Shown: piece after piece, positions 36,101 to 51,100 of the stretch
How the letters are laid out: the number at the start of each line of letters is the position of its first letter
How positions within the stretch are numbered: the stretch's first letter is position 1
Assembly: GCA_028583605.1 (NCBI GenBank)
Contig: CM053328.1
Coordinates: 28,679,578 to 28,743,577, forward strand
Length of the DNA: 64,000 nt
Direction of reading: 5' to 3'
DNA from: Dastarcus helophoroides
Taxonomy: Eukaryota > Arthropoda > Insecta > Coleoptera > Bothrideridae
The notes under the pieces: model-generated
What the model was told of the DNA's origin: nothing
The model's database searches: none
The model's input: the letters and a program-made list of their open reading frames with translations, nothing else
Made by a program: the position numbers and the translations under genes

Positions 36101-39100
36101 AAACAACTGGTAATACGCGACAGCAACTAGATCTCAAAGTCAAGCTTTTAAAAAACACTAAGAAAATTGCAAGTTTAAATGAGGAATCTTAAGGAAAATA
36201 TCAAAATTTTGAAAAATTAAAATACAAATCTTGTTCCCTGAAACTATCTTTCTTGGTTTTAGGGAACAAGATTTGTATTTTAATTTTTGAAGATAACCAA
36301 GGTCCAATCCGTTCCACCACAAAAAAAATCAAAATTTTGGAAAAAAGTCAAATCTGTTAACAAAAATTTTATCATTTCTAATTTCTATAGACATTTTGCA
36401 GTTTTCAGGAAACTTTAAATTCTCTCGTAAGAAATTTCTGTATTTTTGTCTCTTAAGAGAAAAAATCTAATTGTTGAGAGAAAAAAGTCAAAATTTTGAT
36501 TGAAAAAAAAACTGTTTAAAAAAAAACTAAATTTATTTAAAAAATATTTCTCAAAATTTCGATTTTAACATAAGATTTCCATTTTTCTGGAAATTTTGAA
36601 TTTCCAAACAAAGGCTAAACGTATCAAATTTTGTTATAATTGAGTTGACATTTTTAAAATAAAAAATCGATAAACTTCAAGTTTTTTTAGATCACGGTCA
36701 AAGTCAAAAATTTGATAAGTAATTCAAAAAATTAAGTTCAACTTCGAAATTTTGTGATTAAATTCAAAATTTCGTAAGCAATTAATGTCGAAATTTCCTA
36801 ATTAAAGCCGAAATTATTTGAGTTACGTGAAACCCTTCTTATTTTTCAAAGTTTTGACTCAATATTTCTGGAAAAATTGAAACTTCGAGATTAAAGTCGA
36901 AATAAAGAGGATTTTTTTATTTCAAAGTTTTAAATTTAAGGAAAAAGTAAGAAATTAAATGTTAAACTGCATATTTTGATGAAAAAATCTAAATTTGAAT
37001 AAAAACAAGTATTTTAAGAAACTTTAGGTATTTTCAAGTTGGAAGTAGAATATAACCTAGACTGCAAATTGATGCAGACCTGCCCTCCAGGCATGCATAG
37101 CTGAAACTACCAACAGTTGAAATACTGTTCCCAGAAGACAAGGATTCTAATGCACAGACTAATCAATTTGAACATTTATTAGATTTGACGTTTGGAAACC
37201 AAAGACCGGTTTCGACCTTGTTAGATCTCGTCAGGTTGGTATATCCAACTCAAATGCTATTAAATGTTCCGACAAGTAAGTATTAAAGAATCAACGAACG
37301 TCAATCGTGTGACTCTCAGACTACCGCCATCTATTGGTCCATGGAAAAAACTATGGCCATCACCAACTATGGACCAACTGCGCTTGACGTTCATTGATTC
37401 TTTAGTATTTACTTGTCGGAACATTTGTTAGCATTCGAGATGGATATACCAAATGGACGAGACCTAACAAGATCGAAACCGGTCTTTGGTTTCCAAATCT
37501 ATTGGTCTGTGCATTAGAAAATTTTATGTTAAAACTGGAATTTTATTTTTTCAAGTTTCAAGTTTAAAGCCGAAAGTATTAAAAAAATTGTGTCAAAGTG
37601 AAAACTTTTTTGATTAAAACAATGTAAATTTCGACTTTAATTCTGAAATCTTGAGTTCTTGAGCCGGATATCCCAAAATGACAATTTGGCAAACAACAAC
37701 TTCGACAAACTTGAAAATAATAACGAAACGTAAATTTCAAGTTTTTTATCGAAATGTTGATTTTGCTTAAAATTTCGATTTTTCCGCCTAATTTCCCGTT
37801 AGCTTGAAATTCTTTTCTATCAGTTTTGAGATTGTCTGGCCATTTAACATTTTTTCTTAAATTGCGGTGTTTAGGATCGAGATTTTAAGCATAAAGTGAA
37901 AATTTCGAGGAAAAAAGTAGAAATTAAAAAAAATTGTTTTATGAAAGAAAATTGTTTCACGATTTCAAGTTTAACGTCAAGTTTTAGCCATTTAATCAAT
38001 GTTTCTCTTTTTTTTTTAGTTTCAAAACTCGAGGAAAACATTTAAAATTTAAAAGAAAAAGTTTGATTTGTGAAGGAAAAATGTTTCACAGTTTCAAGCT
38101 ACACTCTAACGTTCAGCTATTTATTCGAATATTTCTTTTTTTCTTTCTTTAATCGCAAAGCTAAATTGGAAATATCGAGGAGAATAGGTAAAATTTCAAA
38201 AAAAAATTGATTTATGAAAGTAAAATGTTTTACAAAAATTTAAGGCTTAACCTTAAAGTTTTAGCTATTTATTCAAAATTTTCTCTTTTTTTCTCTTTCT
38301 CGAGAAAAAAGTGAAATTTAAACATTTGCGAAGTATTGAATTTTTTCTGAATCTAAGCCTGAGCTTTAATTTTTTCTATAAAATTTTGATCTAAAATTTG
38401 AAATGTGGACATTTGACTTTAATTCTCAAAACTTTGACCTTAATTTGCAGGTTTATACTTTTTTCTCGAAATTTCGAATTTAAACTCTTTAAACCCCCCA
38501 CTTTTTCTCAAAATTTTGTGTTATTACTGGTTCTTAAAAATAACTAGTAATTTTTTTCAAAATTTCGCTTTTATATTTTAGAGTCGAAAATTTGAGAATT
38601 TTTTTGTTATAGGTGAGTTTTATATCAAAATTTCAACGTTTATCGAGAAGTTTTAGATTGAAGTTGAAAATTTTACTTTTTAAAATCAATTTATAAATTA
38701 CCAGTTCTTCCCTCTGAGTTTTTTTATTGAAATTCCCACTTTAAACTTGAAGTTTGAAAATTGGCTTTTTTAAGATAAATTTATTTTAAATAAGTTTTAT
38801 AATTTTGTTCCAAACTTATCACATTTTAATAACTGGGGAATAAAATACTACTAAGTTTTGATATCATTTTAATATCACAAAAGTGGCGGCATTTTAAACA
38901 GTTATGCAATTGTCAAAACTGCAGTAACTTTCGTGAATCTACCAAAGTGATATTTCCCAGTTATTCACACGGAATATCACAGAAAATCAACTTGACGATC
39001 TCATGTTTAACATTTTTTCCCAACATTTTTATGGGAATTTAGACTTCAATCTAGAGACATGAATTTGCTAAATAATATGGGATACCTCGTTTCTTTATAG

Positions 39101-42100
39101 TTAACACATCAAAAGTTTTCGCAAACCACAATTGGCTCTAGATCTACTGGTCGAGCACCGTAAGAGATATAAGTCTGTCAATTTTCAAAAGTAAATAATT
39201 TGATTTATTTATTAAATAATAATTCAAACATCCTACAAACTGGGATCGGTAAACTTAAATGAATTTAGTGTAATTACAAAAAAAGTCCATAGGGCGATAG
39301 AGCTACTTCTGTATTAAATTATTTTAAACTTCCAAGGATATTTTCTTGAGAAAGTTAAAATTTATGATTTTTTTTTAGATCGCATGCATTATAATTAAGC
39401 CTGTAAACAACATCCAGTTTAACTTTTTTTTTAAAGTTTCGTTTACTCGTAAAGGGTAATCCCATTATGTTTTCAAAGCACTGCTAGTAGAATGCGGAAA
39501 CAAGGATAGATGGCGATAAACTTTCTTCTTAAACAAGGATAGGTTGTAATTTTTGGGGAAAATTCCTTTACGTAACGAGTTTCACAACTTGGAAATTCTA
39601 TAGAAAAAAAAGTCTCCGCAGACAGAAGTCCTCACTGTGTCAAGCTGGACCGCACAGGAATTTGCTGTCTCCGACTGGCTTGTATGCCTCAAAAATCTTT
39701 CCTTTGGGGGGCTCAATACTATTAGTTCCTGCGAGCATCTCCCATGATAGTATTTGTTGGAAAGAGACAAGTCACCAACCATCCGCCTGTGCTCGGGTGT
39801 TTAGAGAGAATCGGTCCAACTCTCGTCATCAATTAGGCGAATCGCTCTTTTTTGAATTGAATCCAAAAGAGCTAAAGCGTGCTTTGGGGCTGAATTCCAA
39901 AGATGAGAACAGTATTTTAGTGTTGGCCTTACTTGAGCTTTGTATAGTGTGAGTAGCTGATGAGATGTGAAGTACTTTTTAGCTCTAAAAAGCAAGCTGA
40001 GCTTCTGAGAGACGGACTTAGCAATGGCTCATACATGATCGTCCCAAGAGAAGTAATGCTGGCATTTATTCCTAGGAAAGACCGATTACATCCCATCGGA
40101 AAAATTTTACCGTCCATTAGTATGTTTGTTGTATTATCCCTTGATGTTTTCTTAGAGAAGAGTTTTTGAAGCGTTGAAGTCGGCCAGATTTTTCTTACCC
40201 CATTCCAGAATGATTTCGAGATCCCGATTAATAATCTGTATCTGCTGTTCCCTTAGTCGAACTGAAGCAGCGACGGATAATGGTTTGTCGGAAAAAAAGA
40301 TGATACCAGGCTACTATCATCTGCGTAGACAAAATATACATAAATAGGACCTCATTTAGGTAATGGGTTAGTTCTTTTCTATCTAAGACGTTCAACCAGA
40401 GAAATGATGTAGAAAACAGGGAATTTATACTTAATTAGTATATGCTAAACTCTGTATCAGAATTTTCCTCAATTTTTTTCATTAAAAGTTTAGATTATCA
40501 TTTTCCAAATTTCAATTGTCCTCAAAATTCCACATTTAAACTAACAATTCCTCAATTTCATTCCCAAAATTTCGGAATTGAAGTTGGATTTTTATAAAAT
40601 ATTTCAGGTCCTGCAATTTTTGATTTTTTATCAAATTTTGATACCAAAAATCCCGAGTTTTTATTTTTTGAAAATCTGGAGTTAAAAGTAAAAATTTCCA
40701 GATTAAAATATCGAAAAAAAAGTTGAAAATTTAACCCTAAGGTATAAAACTATGTCGTTGAGTGTGAATTTTTGCTCTTACCAAAATGTTAATTTTTTTA
40801 AGTAATATACTAATATTTTCGTAATTATTTTGATTGACGCACCTTCATGCTGCAATTTTTTTTAATTAATAATTTTAAGGTAATTCAATAGTAGGACGCA
40901 AGTTGTTTCACTGATTTTAAAACAGCGTTACTTTCTTGATAATGCAAATCTGTCTTTAGAGAAAATTCGTCACGTAACACAATCTTAAAACTAGTTCAGG
41001 ACCTAGATATTTTAAGTAAAATCACATTTCTTTACCACCTTCTAATTTTAACTGAACTAATTATTGTGGTCATTATTTTTAAATTAAACCGAAAATTTAA
41101 TTAGCCGAAGCAAATCATTATTATGTGCCAAATTTTTCAAGCCGCAGCATTAGGAACTTAACAAAAATCTAAAATAAATTTCCACTTTCACTTACGTTCT
41201 TCATAGTAATGTTCATTAATAAAATGTTGCTTTATATAGTTTTCCTATTTAATTAAAGAGCTCAATATAAACGAGTACTTGCACAATAACTATCATTAAC
41301 ATTTAAGTAGGGAACTCGATATTTGACGATTCTTCATGGATTTCAAAATCATTACCCCTTGTCAGGTTATGTTTGAAGTTGTCCAAAAATAAAATCAAAC
41401 TCAACATGCAATGCACAGTTAATTTCGAAATAGGTTTTTCTCGAATTGCATTTTAATAGTTATCTTGAACAGATTACGAATCATTCAGGTTAATTTAAAT
41501 CCTATTTATACTTCCTTTAGTTAAAAATAAAAATGACCATGGCATTTGACGTAACAATTGTTGTTAAATGTAAATAATTCAAAATGTCGGTAATTGTATA
41601 TTAATAAACCTTAAATTTTCCACAAATTAGTCAAATGTATAAATATTGCCTATATTTTATTGGATTTAGTGAAATTTTTGTAGAAATAAGTAATATAATT
41701 TTTGCTAAGAGCTTTGGTAAACACTTCTGTTCTACATGAGAAATATTTGCCTTTCAATAACTTTATCCAGTCATCATTCTATCTATAATAGTATAGTTAT
41801 TATTCATAATAAGTAAATCATCCGGAGTTCTCAAAAACAATCACAGTATGTCCTATGACTTTACCATAATAATTATTACAGTAATAAACCATTACGTTGT
41901 GTCCTTGAAGGTAAATAGGTGCAACAACAAAACAAGCTGCGTACTAAGCATTACAAACAGGTGTGTTTAATACACTATGACCTACTACGTCTACGACAAT
42001 TTTTCAAAGATATGGTTGACTTGTTCTATGGTCATTTTAACAAGCAGAACGACTCCCATTGATTGTCATTCAATACTGGTGAAGCAACATCGAACTGCAA

Positions 42101-45100
42101 GTTCAATTCTCTTTCTGGGCGATCCAAATTCACAGGAAACCGCACAATGTAGTCAAATGATAGAACTCTAATAACACACTTTTTAAATGTAGAAAGCTGC
42201 AATAATGAAAGAAATAGGAACGTTTGGATTAATTAATAAAGTACGTTTTCTTACTCATCATTCGTCATGTGGGCGTCTCTTATTGTTCATTCTCTGCTTG
42301 ACTAATTCCATTCAATGAATGATGGTAGATGACGGATAAACCAAATTGAATAAATTCATTTTAACGAGAAAGATATTTTGAATATATTATATGGGTCTGG
42401 GACAAAAATCTTCGTCTATACGTTTTAACAAGGATCATAGACATGGGGGCAATCGTTTTACAAATTATATTTGATTCAAATAAACCTTTGTCGCACTATG
42501 CGTTTAATTCCTGAAGATTTACTTCACAGCTGCATAAATGATCGTTTCAGTGAATAATTTGAAGAGTATTCTTAGACGACGCTGTGAAAATATCTCGAGT
42601 ACAATTCACTTCGCAAAATGAAATCCTCTGTTAAGCTGCGACGGCCAGCGGAAGCTTATGGGAGGTGCAGGGTACCCACTACTCGAAAATATCCCGGGTG
42701 ATGGATTTATCATTCCAAATGAATAGGGAGCGTTATCTATATGAAAGCGTTTACAGGCCTTTTGGGTCCATAGTTTGATAATGTTCTTTCAATACTTTCT
42801 GTCTCCATCTGCCATTCTCCAATTTTTAATATTCTTTTTTTCTAGATCTTCCTGTACTGCGTCACGCCACCGTTTTCTAGGTCTACTTTTCCTTATTTTA
42901 CCTTCTGGAATCGTGTAATCGCAGTTCTTAACTAATCTGCCTTCCTCCATTTTTTCCATATGCCCCAACCATTGTAATCGCCACGCCCTCACGTACTGAT
43001 GTATGGACGGTTCTCCAAACATCTCGTATAATTCTCTATTTGAACGTCTTTCCCAGATGTCCTCTACCTTCTTCCCTTCAAACATTTTCTTTTCCCAGAT
43101 CAACAGGTTGTCTTCAATTTTTTTGCTCATAGCCCATGACTCACAACCATACAGTATCGTGGGTCTCAGTGTGTTTTTTACAGGTTGATTTTATTCTTGT
43201 CGGAAATCTCTTTTGACCTTATTGTGGCATCAGATATCTCTAGCACCGATCTCTTCTCGCCAAATTAACATTTTATGGTTTTCCTCCTGGACTCTGTCAT
43301 TTGATATCCAATTTTCTCGCTGACAAATCTCTTTAAGTCGTCGTCGATGGTATTTCATCCGAGACATTTGCGATTAATGCAGGGGTGCCTCAGGAGTCTG
43401 TCCTGTCTCCTACTCTGTTTATGTTACACAGAAACGATCTCTTAGCTTTAATTTCCAATCCTATATACAGCTACGCAGATGATAGTAGCCTAGTGTCATA
43501 TTTTTCTCTGGCAAACCATTATCTGTCGCTGCTTCAAATCGACTAAGGGAACAGCAGATACAGACGATTTATCGGAATCTCGAAATCATTCTGGAACGTT
43601 TCAAAAACTCAGGCCGCGGTTTTTTCTAAGAAAACATCAAGGGATAATGCAACAAACATATTAAAATCGGTAAAATCCTTCCGAAGGGATCTAATCTACC
43701 TATCTTAGGAGTGAATGCGAGCACTAACTTCTCTTGGGACGATCATGTGCGCGCCATTGCCAAATCCGCCTCTCAGAAGCTAGGCTTTCTTTTTAGACCT
43801 AAAAAGTACTTGACATCGCATCAGCTACTCAACCTATGCAAAGCTCAAGTTAGGCCAACACTTAAATACTGTACTCATGTTTAAAGTTCAGTCTCAAAAC
43901 ACACTTTAGCTCTCTTGGATTCAATTCAAAGAAGAGCGATTCGCCTAATCGATGACGAGAGTTTGACCGATTCTCTCGAAATACTAGAGCACAGGCGTAT
44001 GGTTGGTGACTTGTCCCTTTTCTACAAGTACTATCATGGAAGATGCTCGCAGGAACTAATAGGATTGATTCCCCAAGAGCAAGATTCTTGAGGCATACAA
44101 GATAGCCGGAGACAGCAAATTCCTGTGCGGTCCAGTTTGACACAGTGAGGACTTCTGTCTATGGAGACTTTTCTTTTCTTTCTGTAGAAATTTTAAGCCA
44201 TGGAACTCGTTACGAAAAGGAATTTTCCCTTAAAATTATAGAAAAATTTGGTCGACTTCAACGTTTCAAAAACTCAGGCCACGGTTTTCTCTAAGAAAAT
44301 ATCCAGCGATAATGCAACAAACATACTAATGTATGGTAAAATCCTTCCGATAGGATCTAATCTATCTATCCTATGAGTGAATGCGAGCACTAAATTCTCT
44401 TGGGATGATCATGTGCGTGCCATTGCCAAATTCGCCTCTCAGAAGCTGTGCTTTCTTTTTAGGGCAAAAAAATTGGTACTTTATATCTCATCAGCTACTC
44501 ACACTATACAAAGCTCAAGTTAGGCCAACATTATCATACTGTTCTCATGTTTGGAGTTCAGCCCCAAAGCACAATTTAGCTCTTTTGGATTCAATTCATA
44601 GAAGAGCGATTCGCCTAATTGATGACGAGAGTTTGACCTATTCTCTCGAAACACTAGAGCACAAGCGGATGATTGGTGACTTGTTTCTTTTTCACAAGTA
44701 CTATCATGGAAGATGCTCGCAGGAACTAATAGGACTGATCCCCCAAAGGCAAGATTCTTCAGGCATACAAGACAGCCGGAGACATCAAATTTCTGTGCGA
44801 TCCAGCTTGACACAGTAAGGATTTCTGTCTACGGAGATTCTTTTTTCTATAGAACTTCCAAGCTATGGAACTCGTTACGAAAAGGAATTTTTCCCAAAAA
44901 TTACACCCTTACTTTTTTAAGAAAGTGGTTCATCGCCATCTATCCTTAATCTGTTTAGCCCACCCGCGTACTTTTCGCTGTCCTCAGATTTACTTCCGAC
45001 TCCTCATTACAATATTTGTCTCTTAATAGGCTTAGGAAGCGTTAGTCTTATTAAACTTGTGCTGCGCGTGTAAAAGGTGTTAAGTCACACTTTCATGAAG

Positions 45101-48100
45101 TCGCATTCGTATATAATTCTGAAGTTGCTATCGTCCGTAAAGGAAACTAAGACATTTGGAGTAAAACTAATTGTCTATCTAATTGTGTTCGTCAGTCAAA
45201 AGTCAAAAATCTAAGTCTAAGATCATGTGCAAACTGAGTTATATTGTTTTCTCCAATTTTATTTATTTTTGACTGAGCCCCTTTTACACGCGCAGCAGCG
45301 AAATGGACTCTCTCTATTTTCGTATTCTCCACTATTTTTCAGATTTCAAAATGTAATCCTAGGTAGTTTTCCCTAATTTTTTAATTTTTCTATAAAAATA
45401 TCCCATAATTCGTTACCAAGGGTAACGGGCGCGAAAGTGGATGTCCGTTCTGGTAGGATTGCCAACTTTTTTTGAGAAAACTAACATATCTTGCCTCTTG
45501 AAAAAAGAAAAAAGTATTTGTAGGGAAAAAAGCATGTATCATTTAAATTTATATTTTTTATGACATTATAAAATAAAAAGCCGGTTATCTTATTCTATTT
45601 TTCAAATTCGTCGTCAAAACTGAAAGGTTTTAATAAGAGCATCCTAATTAATACAAAATATTCTCTTATAAAATTTGAGAAACAAACTACGAAAAAATTG
45701 TAAAATTATTTAAAAAACAGCTGAGTTTCTACAAACATGTTGTGAAAAAGTGTGACATTTCCAATGTCCAAATTCTCAACTTTTGGATCAAGATCTAAAT
45801 TTTTAGAAATCATTTCTAAAAAAAAATCGTCGAAAATTCGACATTTTTAATCGAAAATTTGAAATGAAGTTATAGGCTTAAACTCCGAATTTTAAGAAAA
45901 ACTCTACGTTTCAAAAATGCTTCGAATTTATTTGTTTGAAAAAAATCGTTAAAATTCCTGGTTTGTTCTTGAATTTAGAGAGTACGCAAAAAAATCCAAA
46001 AAAACTAACATTTCTTTTTGAGGAAATGTTTTTTGTTTGGGAAATGAAACCCATTCTTTTTATTTAAAATTTTGACCTTATCTTTAAATATACATATATT
46101 TAAACAAATTTCCATTAACGGGTTTGCAAATTGCAAGGCTCAATGTATTTAAAAAAAATCAAATGTCTTAAAAACTTAAAATGTCTAAAAAAAATTGGAG
46201 TTAAAACAAAATTTCGAGCCAAAAGTTTGATATTTCAAGAAATACTTGAAATTTATAAAATTTTGTACAGATTTCCTAGTTGGAGAATATCAAGTTAGGT
46301 AGCTAATTCAGAACCTTGACAAATTTTCGTATATTTGACCCTTTGTTTAAATTCTGAAATCCTAATTTTGAGAAAAAACTTTTTAAATAAACAATCTGGT
46401 TTTTCTTCCAAATTTCTACATTTGGCAAGAAATTTTGAATTCAGTTCCAAAATTTCGATGTTTTATAGTAGGAAATTCGAGGTTTCATTTGAATTTTTCT
46501 TCAAAATTCGTTTTGAACTCAATTTTTTGTAAATGTGAAGTCTTACATAAGATCTTAACTTTTCTATTAGTCACTTCAAATTTTTAAATCACGTAATTCA
46601 AGAATTTTGTGTTTTTCTTAACATTTTTTCAGTTCAAATTAAAAATTGTTTACTTTTGCTCAAAATCTTAACTTTGGAATCAAATACCGTTTTTTAGGAT
46701 GTCAACGAAAAAGAAAAAATTTTTAGAAATCAAATTCAGAATTAAAAATTGGATATTATTCGCGAAATTTGTAATTAAAACTCAGTATGCTTCGTTTTTA
46801 CTTAATTTTTACTTTAATATCGATATTTTGAGAACAAAAATCGCAGTTTTGAGAAAAACTTGACTTTTATAAAACGTTTTCTACTTTTGTGATACGTTTC
46901 AAAATAATACAAATTTGGTCATTTAACTAAAGGTAACAATGGAACCAATAAACAAGATTGAAATATAGACCAAGTTCACGTATTTATTAACAATCATAAA
47001 CGATTTATCGCAGCATATAACATTTTTGTATAACATTTTTGCTAAAACATTTTTGTATATTTTTTTGAAGCTGTCAATATAAATCAAATAATGAATTGAT
47101 TAATGTAAAATAACGCTTACAATAGTTAGGTTGTGAAAAAATACTTGATAACTATTGATAATTTTTGAAAACAATTTCTAATTCAGATCTAGATTCTATT
47201 AAATAAATATCTTTTAAAGACACAAACTATTTATTCATTATTGATAAATTAACTTTTTTATATCAAGCTTTTGAAAAGATATTTCAAATTTGTTAAATAC
47301 AAATGAAAACTATGACAAATTCCTGACTTTTTTTAAATTCTGACATCCGACTAGTTTGATAATATACCTTTTAAATGTTACTTCATAACATTTGTTTAAA
47401 AAAATAGGCTAGATTTTGCATGTAATGTAAGAAAAACAAGAATCAAAATAATAAAAAACCAAAGACAAAATAAAAAATTAAATTGGGTAAAAAGTATAAG
47501 AGCAAAGTGGGAAAGCATATTATAACATCTAAACACCTATGTTTCGCTCTAATTTAAAGTCGTTAGTTACGCATAACGTCTCAGGACGAAAATTATACAG
47601 AGGAGAGAAAAGAAAGTGGTCAAAAATATAATATAAATAATTTAAAAAAAAATTTTTCAGTCATGAATAGACATCTGAGAAATGAATTATAAATTTTGCA
47701 AGTTATGAGTCTTGAAATAATATCAATTGAAGAAGACCTTATTAGACATAAATTACTATTGAAAAATTGTTGTGGCACTGTGATGAATTTTGCTCAAAAT
47801 TCAACAAAATAAATGGGTCATTTTTTTTCAACAAAATTAAAACGTAAAGTATCAAATTTTTTGTGGACTCGTCATAATAGAAAAAAACTATCAAAACCGA
47901 GCAAAAAATTACCGTTGCATTTAAAAACATGATTGTTAAATTAATGACGTCATGATTAATTTTTCCACATTAGAAAGTAGCTTTTTTAAAACAAATGACA
48001 TATCTGAATGATTTTCGCAAAACTGTTAAATAACGCCATTACGAACTTTGTCCTAAACTTTATTTTTATACATGTTAATTTTTAATTAGGTAGCAGAGAT

Positions 48101-51100
48101 AGTTTACTTCAATAAACAAAACATTTAATCAAAATAAATTGTCACAAATTTAATAACAATTTACATATTCGTTATTTTTCATTACTTCAGCACATTTAAC
48201 ATAATTTAATAATTTTTTAATGTGTATACGTACTAATATATTATGAACTGGCTTTAATAAAAATATTTTGTGAATTTGTGATAGATCCAATTTGGTATGA
48301 ATAAAAATGCGATCGGCATTTGACATTTTGTGCCATTATTTAAAATTGGAAGAACAATCAATACATTGACTGAAAGGAAGTATTAAAATGACACATTGAA
48401 AAAAATATCTTATGCTAGAGAACAGTGACCAATCAGACCAAAAAAACTCACATAATGTTCAGTGATCAAACAAAAAAAAGTATTCTAATACACTACCAGG
48501 GATAAATTCATGACAGCACAAAATCATTTGTATAGATTCAAAAAGTAAAAAAAATAGCTTCTAATACAAACTACTATGTGCTATACACAGTGTTTCTCAA
48601 CCCATGTGTCGTCGGAAGCTCCCAGATGTGTCGCCAAAATATGAGATGCTCATCAAAATTTAGAAATTTATAATAATACTTTTTTTTTATTTATCAAAAT
48701 TTGTAGGTGGTCATTAGGACGTTTTTTTTAAGATATTATGAAATTATGAAAACGTTTTTTCTTTGCTCGTCAAAGAATTCTTAGACGATTAATGCGCGTC
48801 GCGCTTTTTTACACAAAACCAAAAGTGTGTCTCTTCCAAAAAAAAGGTTCCTAGAAGAACTTTCATGGCTCGCGAATCAGTGAAAAAAATTCACAAACTG
48901 AAATGTGAAAAAAATTCTCCAAATAGAAACATTTGTGAAAAGATCTTGTGAAACAAGAATAAACTAACAAAAATAATAATAAGGATATTAAAAATATTTC
49001 ATTCCTAAAAAAAAACGAAGAAGCAGATCGGAAAGAAACTTTGACTATGTAAATAATTATAATTATTTATATGATCTAAGGAAAGAAACAACAATTTAAT
49101 ATTTTTTATATTTTGTGGTCCAATCGCCTTAAATGGATAATCTATTCAAAAATACAAAGTATTTGATAAAAGATAGTTCTCCAAACTTGTTTTAAAAATT
49201 TTAAATTTCAAAATGCTTTTAGGAATTTTGAGAAGAAAATTCAAATAATTTAATTCCATTTGAAAAAGTTTCCAAACTTTAATAAAAAGTATTTTCCAAT
49301 TTTTGAGGTTAAAATATAAAGAGAAACTTTAAAGAAAAGAGCCCAATTTAGAAATTTAAAAATTAAATTAAATTTCGTGGACTTTACTACAATTCGAGAA
49401 AAAAAAAACAAAGTAATGAGTTTGAATTCGAAATTTTAATCTTTTCGAATCTTTAGGATCAAGACTGACACTTCAAGATACAGAAAACATTTCTAAAAAA
49501 GTGAGAGGTTTTGATTTACTTAAAATTATAAAAATTCCATATTTTGAAAAACTGGTTAATTTGGTTAAATGTAACAAAAATTCCACACTGTTCCAATTTT
49601 TTCTCAATTTTTTTACTTTACCCCCGATTGTTCGATTTTCTATGTATGAATTTCACTGGAACTTTTTTTTTTTGTTTCAAGATAGGAGTTTTTTCAAATT
49701 TTTGCAAAAATTTCAGAATTTTTATCTTACATTTTAAAATTTTTGTTTAAATTTTAATATTTTTGCCAAATTTCAGTGTATACCTCAAATTTTATTACGT
49801 TTTCTAAAATTTTAAATTTACGACAAACTTTTCGACATTTCTGCTTTAGTTCGGAAATTTTAATTTTTTCTCGAAATTTCGAGTTTTAAGTTAAAAAACA
49901 AGACTAAATTTCATATTCAAAATTAAAATGTCTACGTTGATCAGAAAATTTCGAGCTGAATCGGGAGATTTCGAAATTAACCATATAATTTTGATTTTAA
50001 ATTCGAAATGGTGACATTTTGATATTAATCGCGACGTTTCGAGAAAAAATGTCAAAATTTTAGAAAACTTTGAAATGAAAATGGCTAGTTTATACTCAGG
50101 GTTTTTATAAAATCTCAAATATTAAACCTCCTGCTTTTGAAATTAAAAATTCCGGGAAAGCCAAAATTTCGAAATTTAAGACGAAATTTTGAGATATTTT
50201 TTATTTTTAAATTTAGCTCTTTTTTTAGTTTTTATTTTGACCTGAAATTTTGTTTATTCCAAATTTTTTTTCTCAAAAAGTTTTTTCAAATTTTGACTTT
50301 TTTTCTCAACATTCTTTATGTAAACTTGCAATTATTAAATTTTTTTCTAAAATTTGGGCTTCAAACCCAACATTTAAACTTTTTCTACAAATATTATATT
50401 TTATTCTCGATATTTTTACTTTAACCACAAAATTTCGACCTTTTTCTCAACTTTTACTAAAAACGCAAGCTTATAAGCTGACATTTTCAAGTTTTTTGAT
50501 TTCGCATTTTTAAACTCTTGTATTAAAATTAATTAATTAAAAATAAATTTGAATAAAAATGTATACAACTGAAGATTTTAAGAAAAGTCAAAATGTTTAC
50601 AAAAAAATTGAAATTGATGTGAACATTTTTTATTTAAATCAAAAAATCTAGAATTTAAACTCCCATATAGACTTTTTCTCGAAATTTTCGAAACTTCAAC
50701 ATTCCTAGGACGTTAATATCATGAACAAATTTTTGCTAGTTCATTTATTTTACCACTGGTTCGGTTTTTCCTCAAATTTACAAAATTCTTTTTTTTCTTA
50801 AATTTCGTGTCCAAACTAAATATTTTTCCCAAAAATATTAGATCCTTTTTAATCTATAAATTTTGATTTTTTTTTAATTTAAAGTTAAAATTTGAATAAA
50901 ATTAAGTGGCGCATATTTTTGTTTGCAAGGGAAGTTTTTTCTATTTTCGTTTTTAATAACAGAATTTTTTTAAGCAGACAAGTCCGTTGACCATTTAAAT
51001 TTCTCTGGAACTGGCACTGGTCTGTCGGACCGGCGGTTGTGCTGGAGTATACCCCACAGTAATATTATCCCGCTCTCAACATCCACCACCCTAGGCTCTT

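Noticed and set aside
39582..40169. Plus-strand open frames over the LINE fragment
   Set aside because: They are antisense to the LINE coding strand, which carries the recognisable reverse transcriptase motifs on the minus strand.
48589..48860. Possible hAT MITE starting CAGTGTTTCTCAACC
   Set aside because: Only one end is convincing; no matching complement or 8-bp duplication was found.
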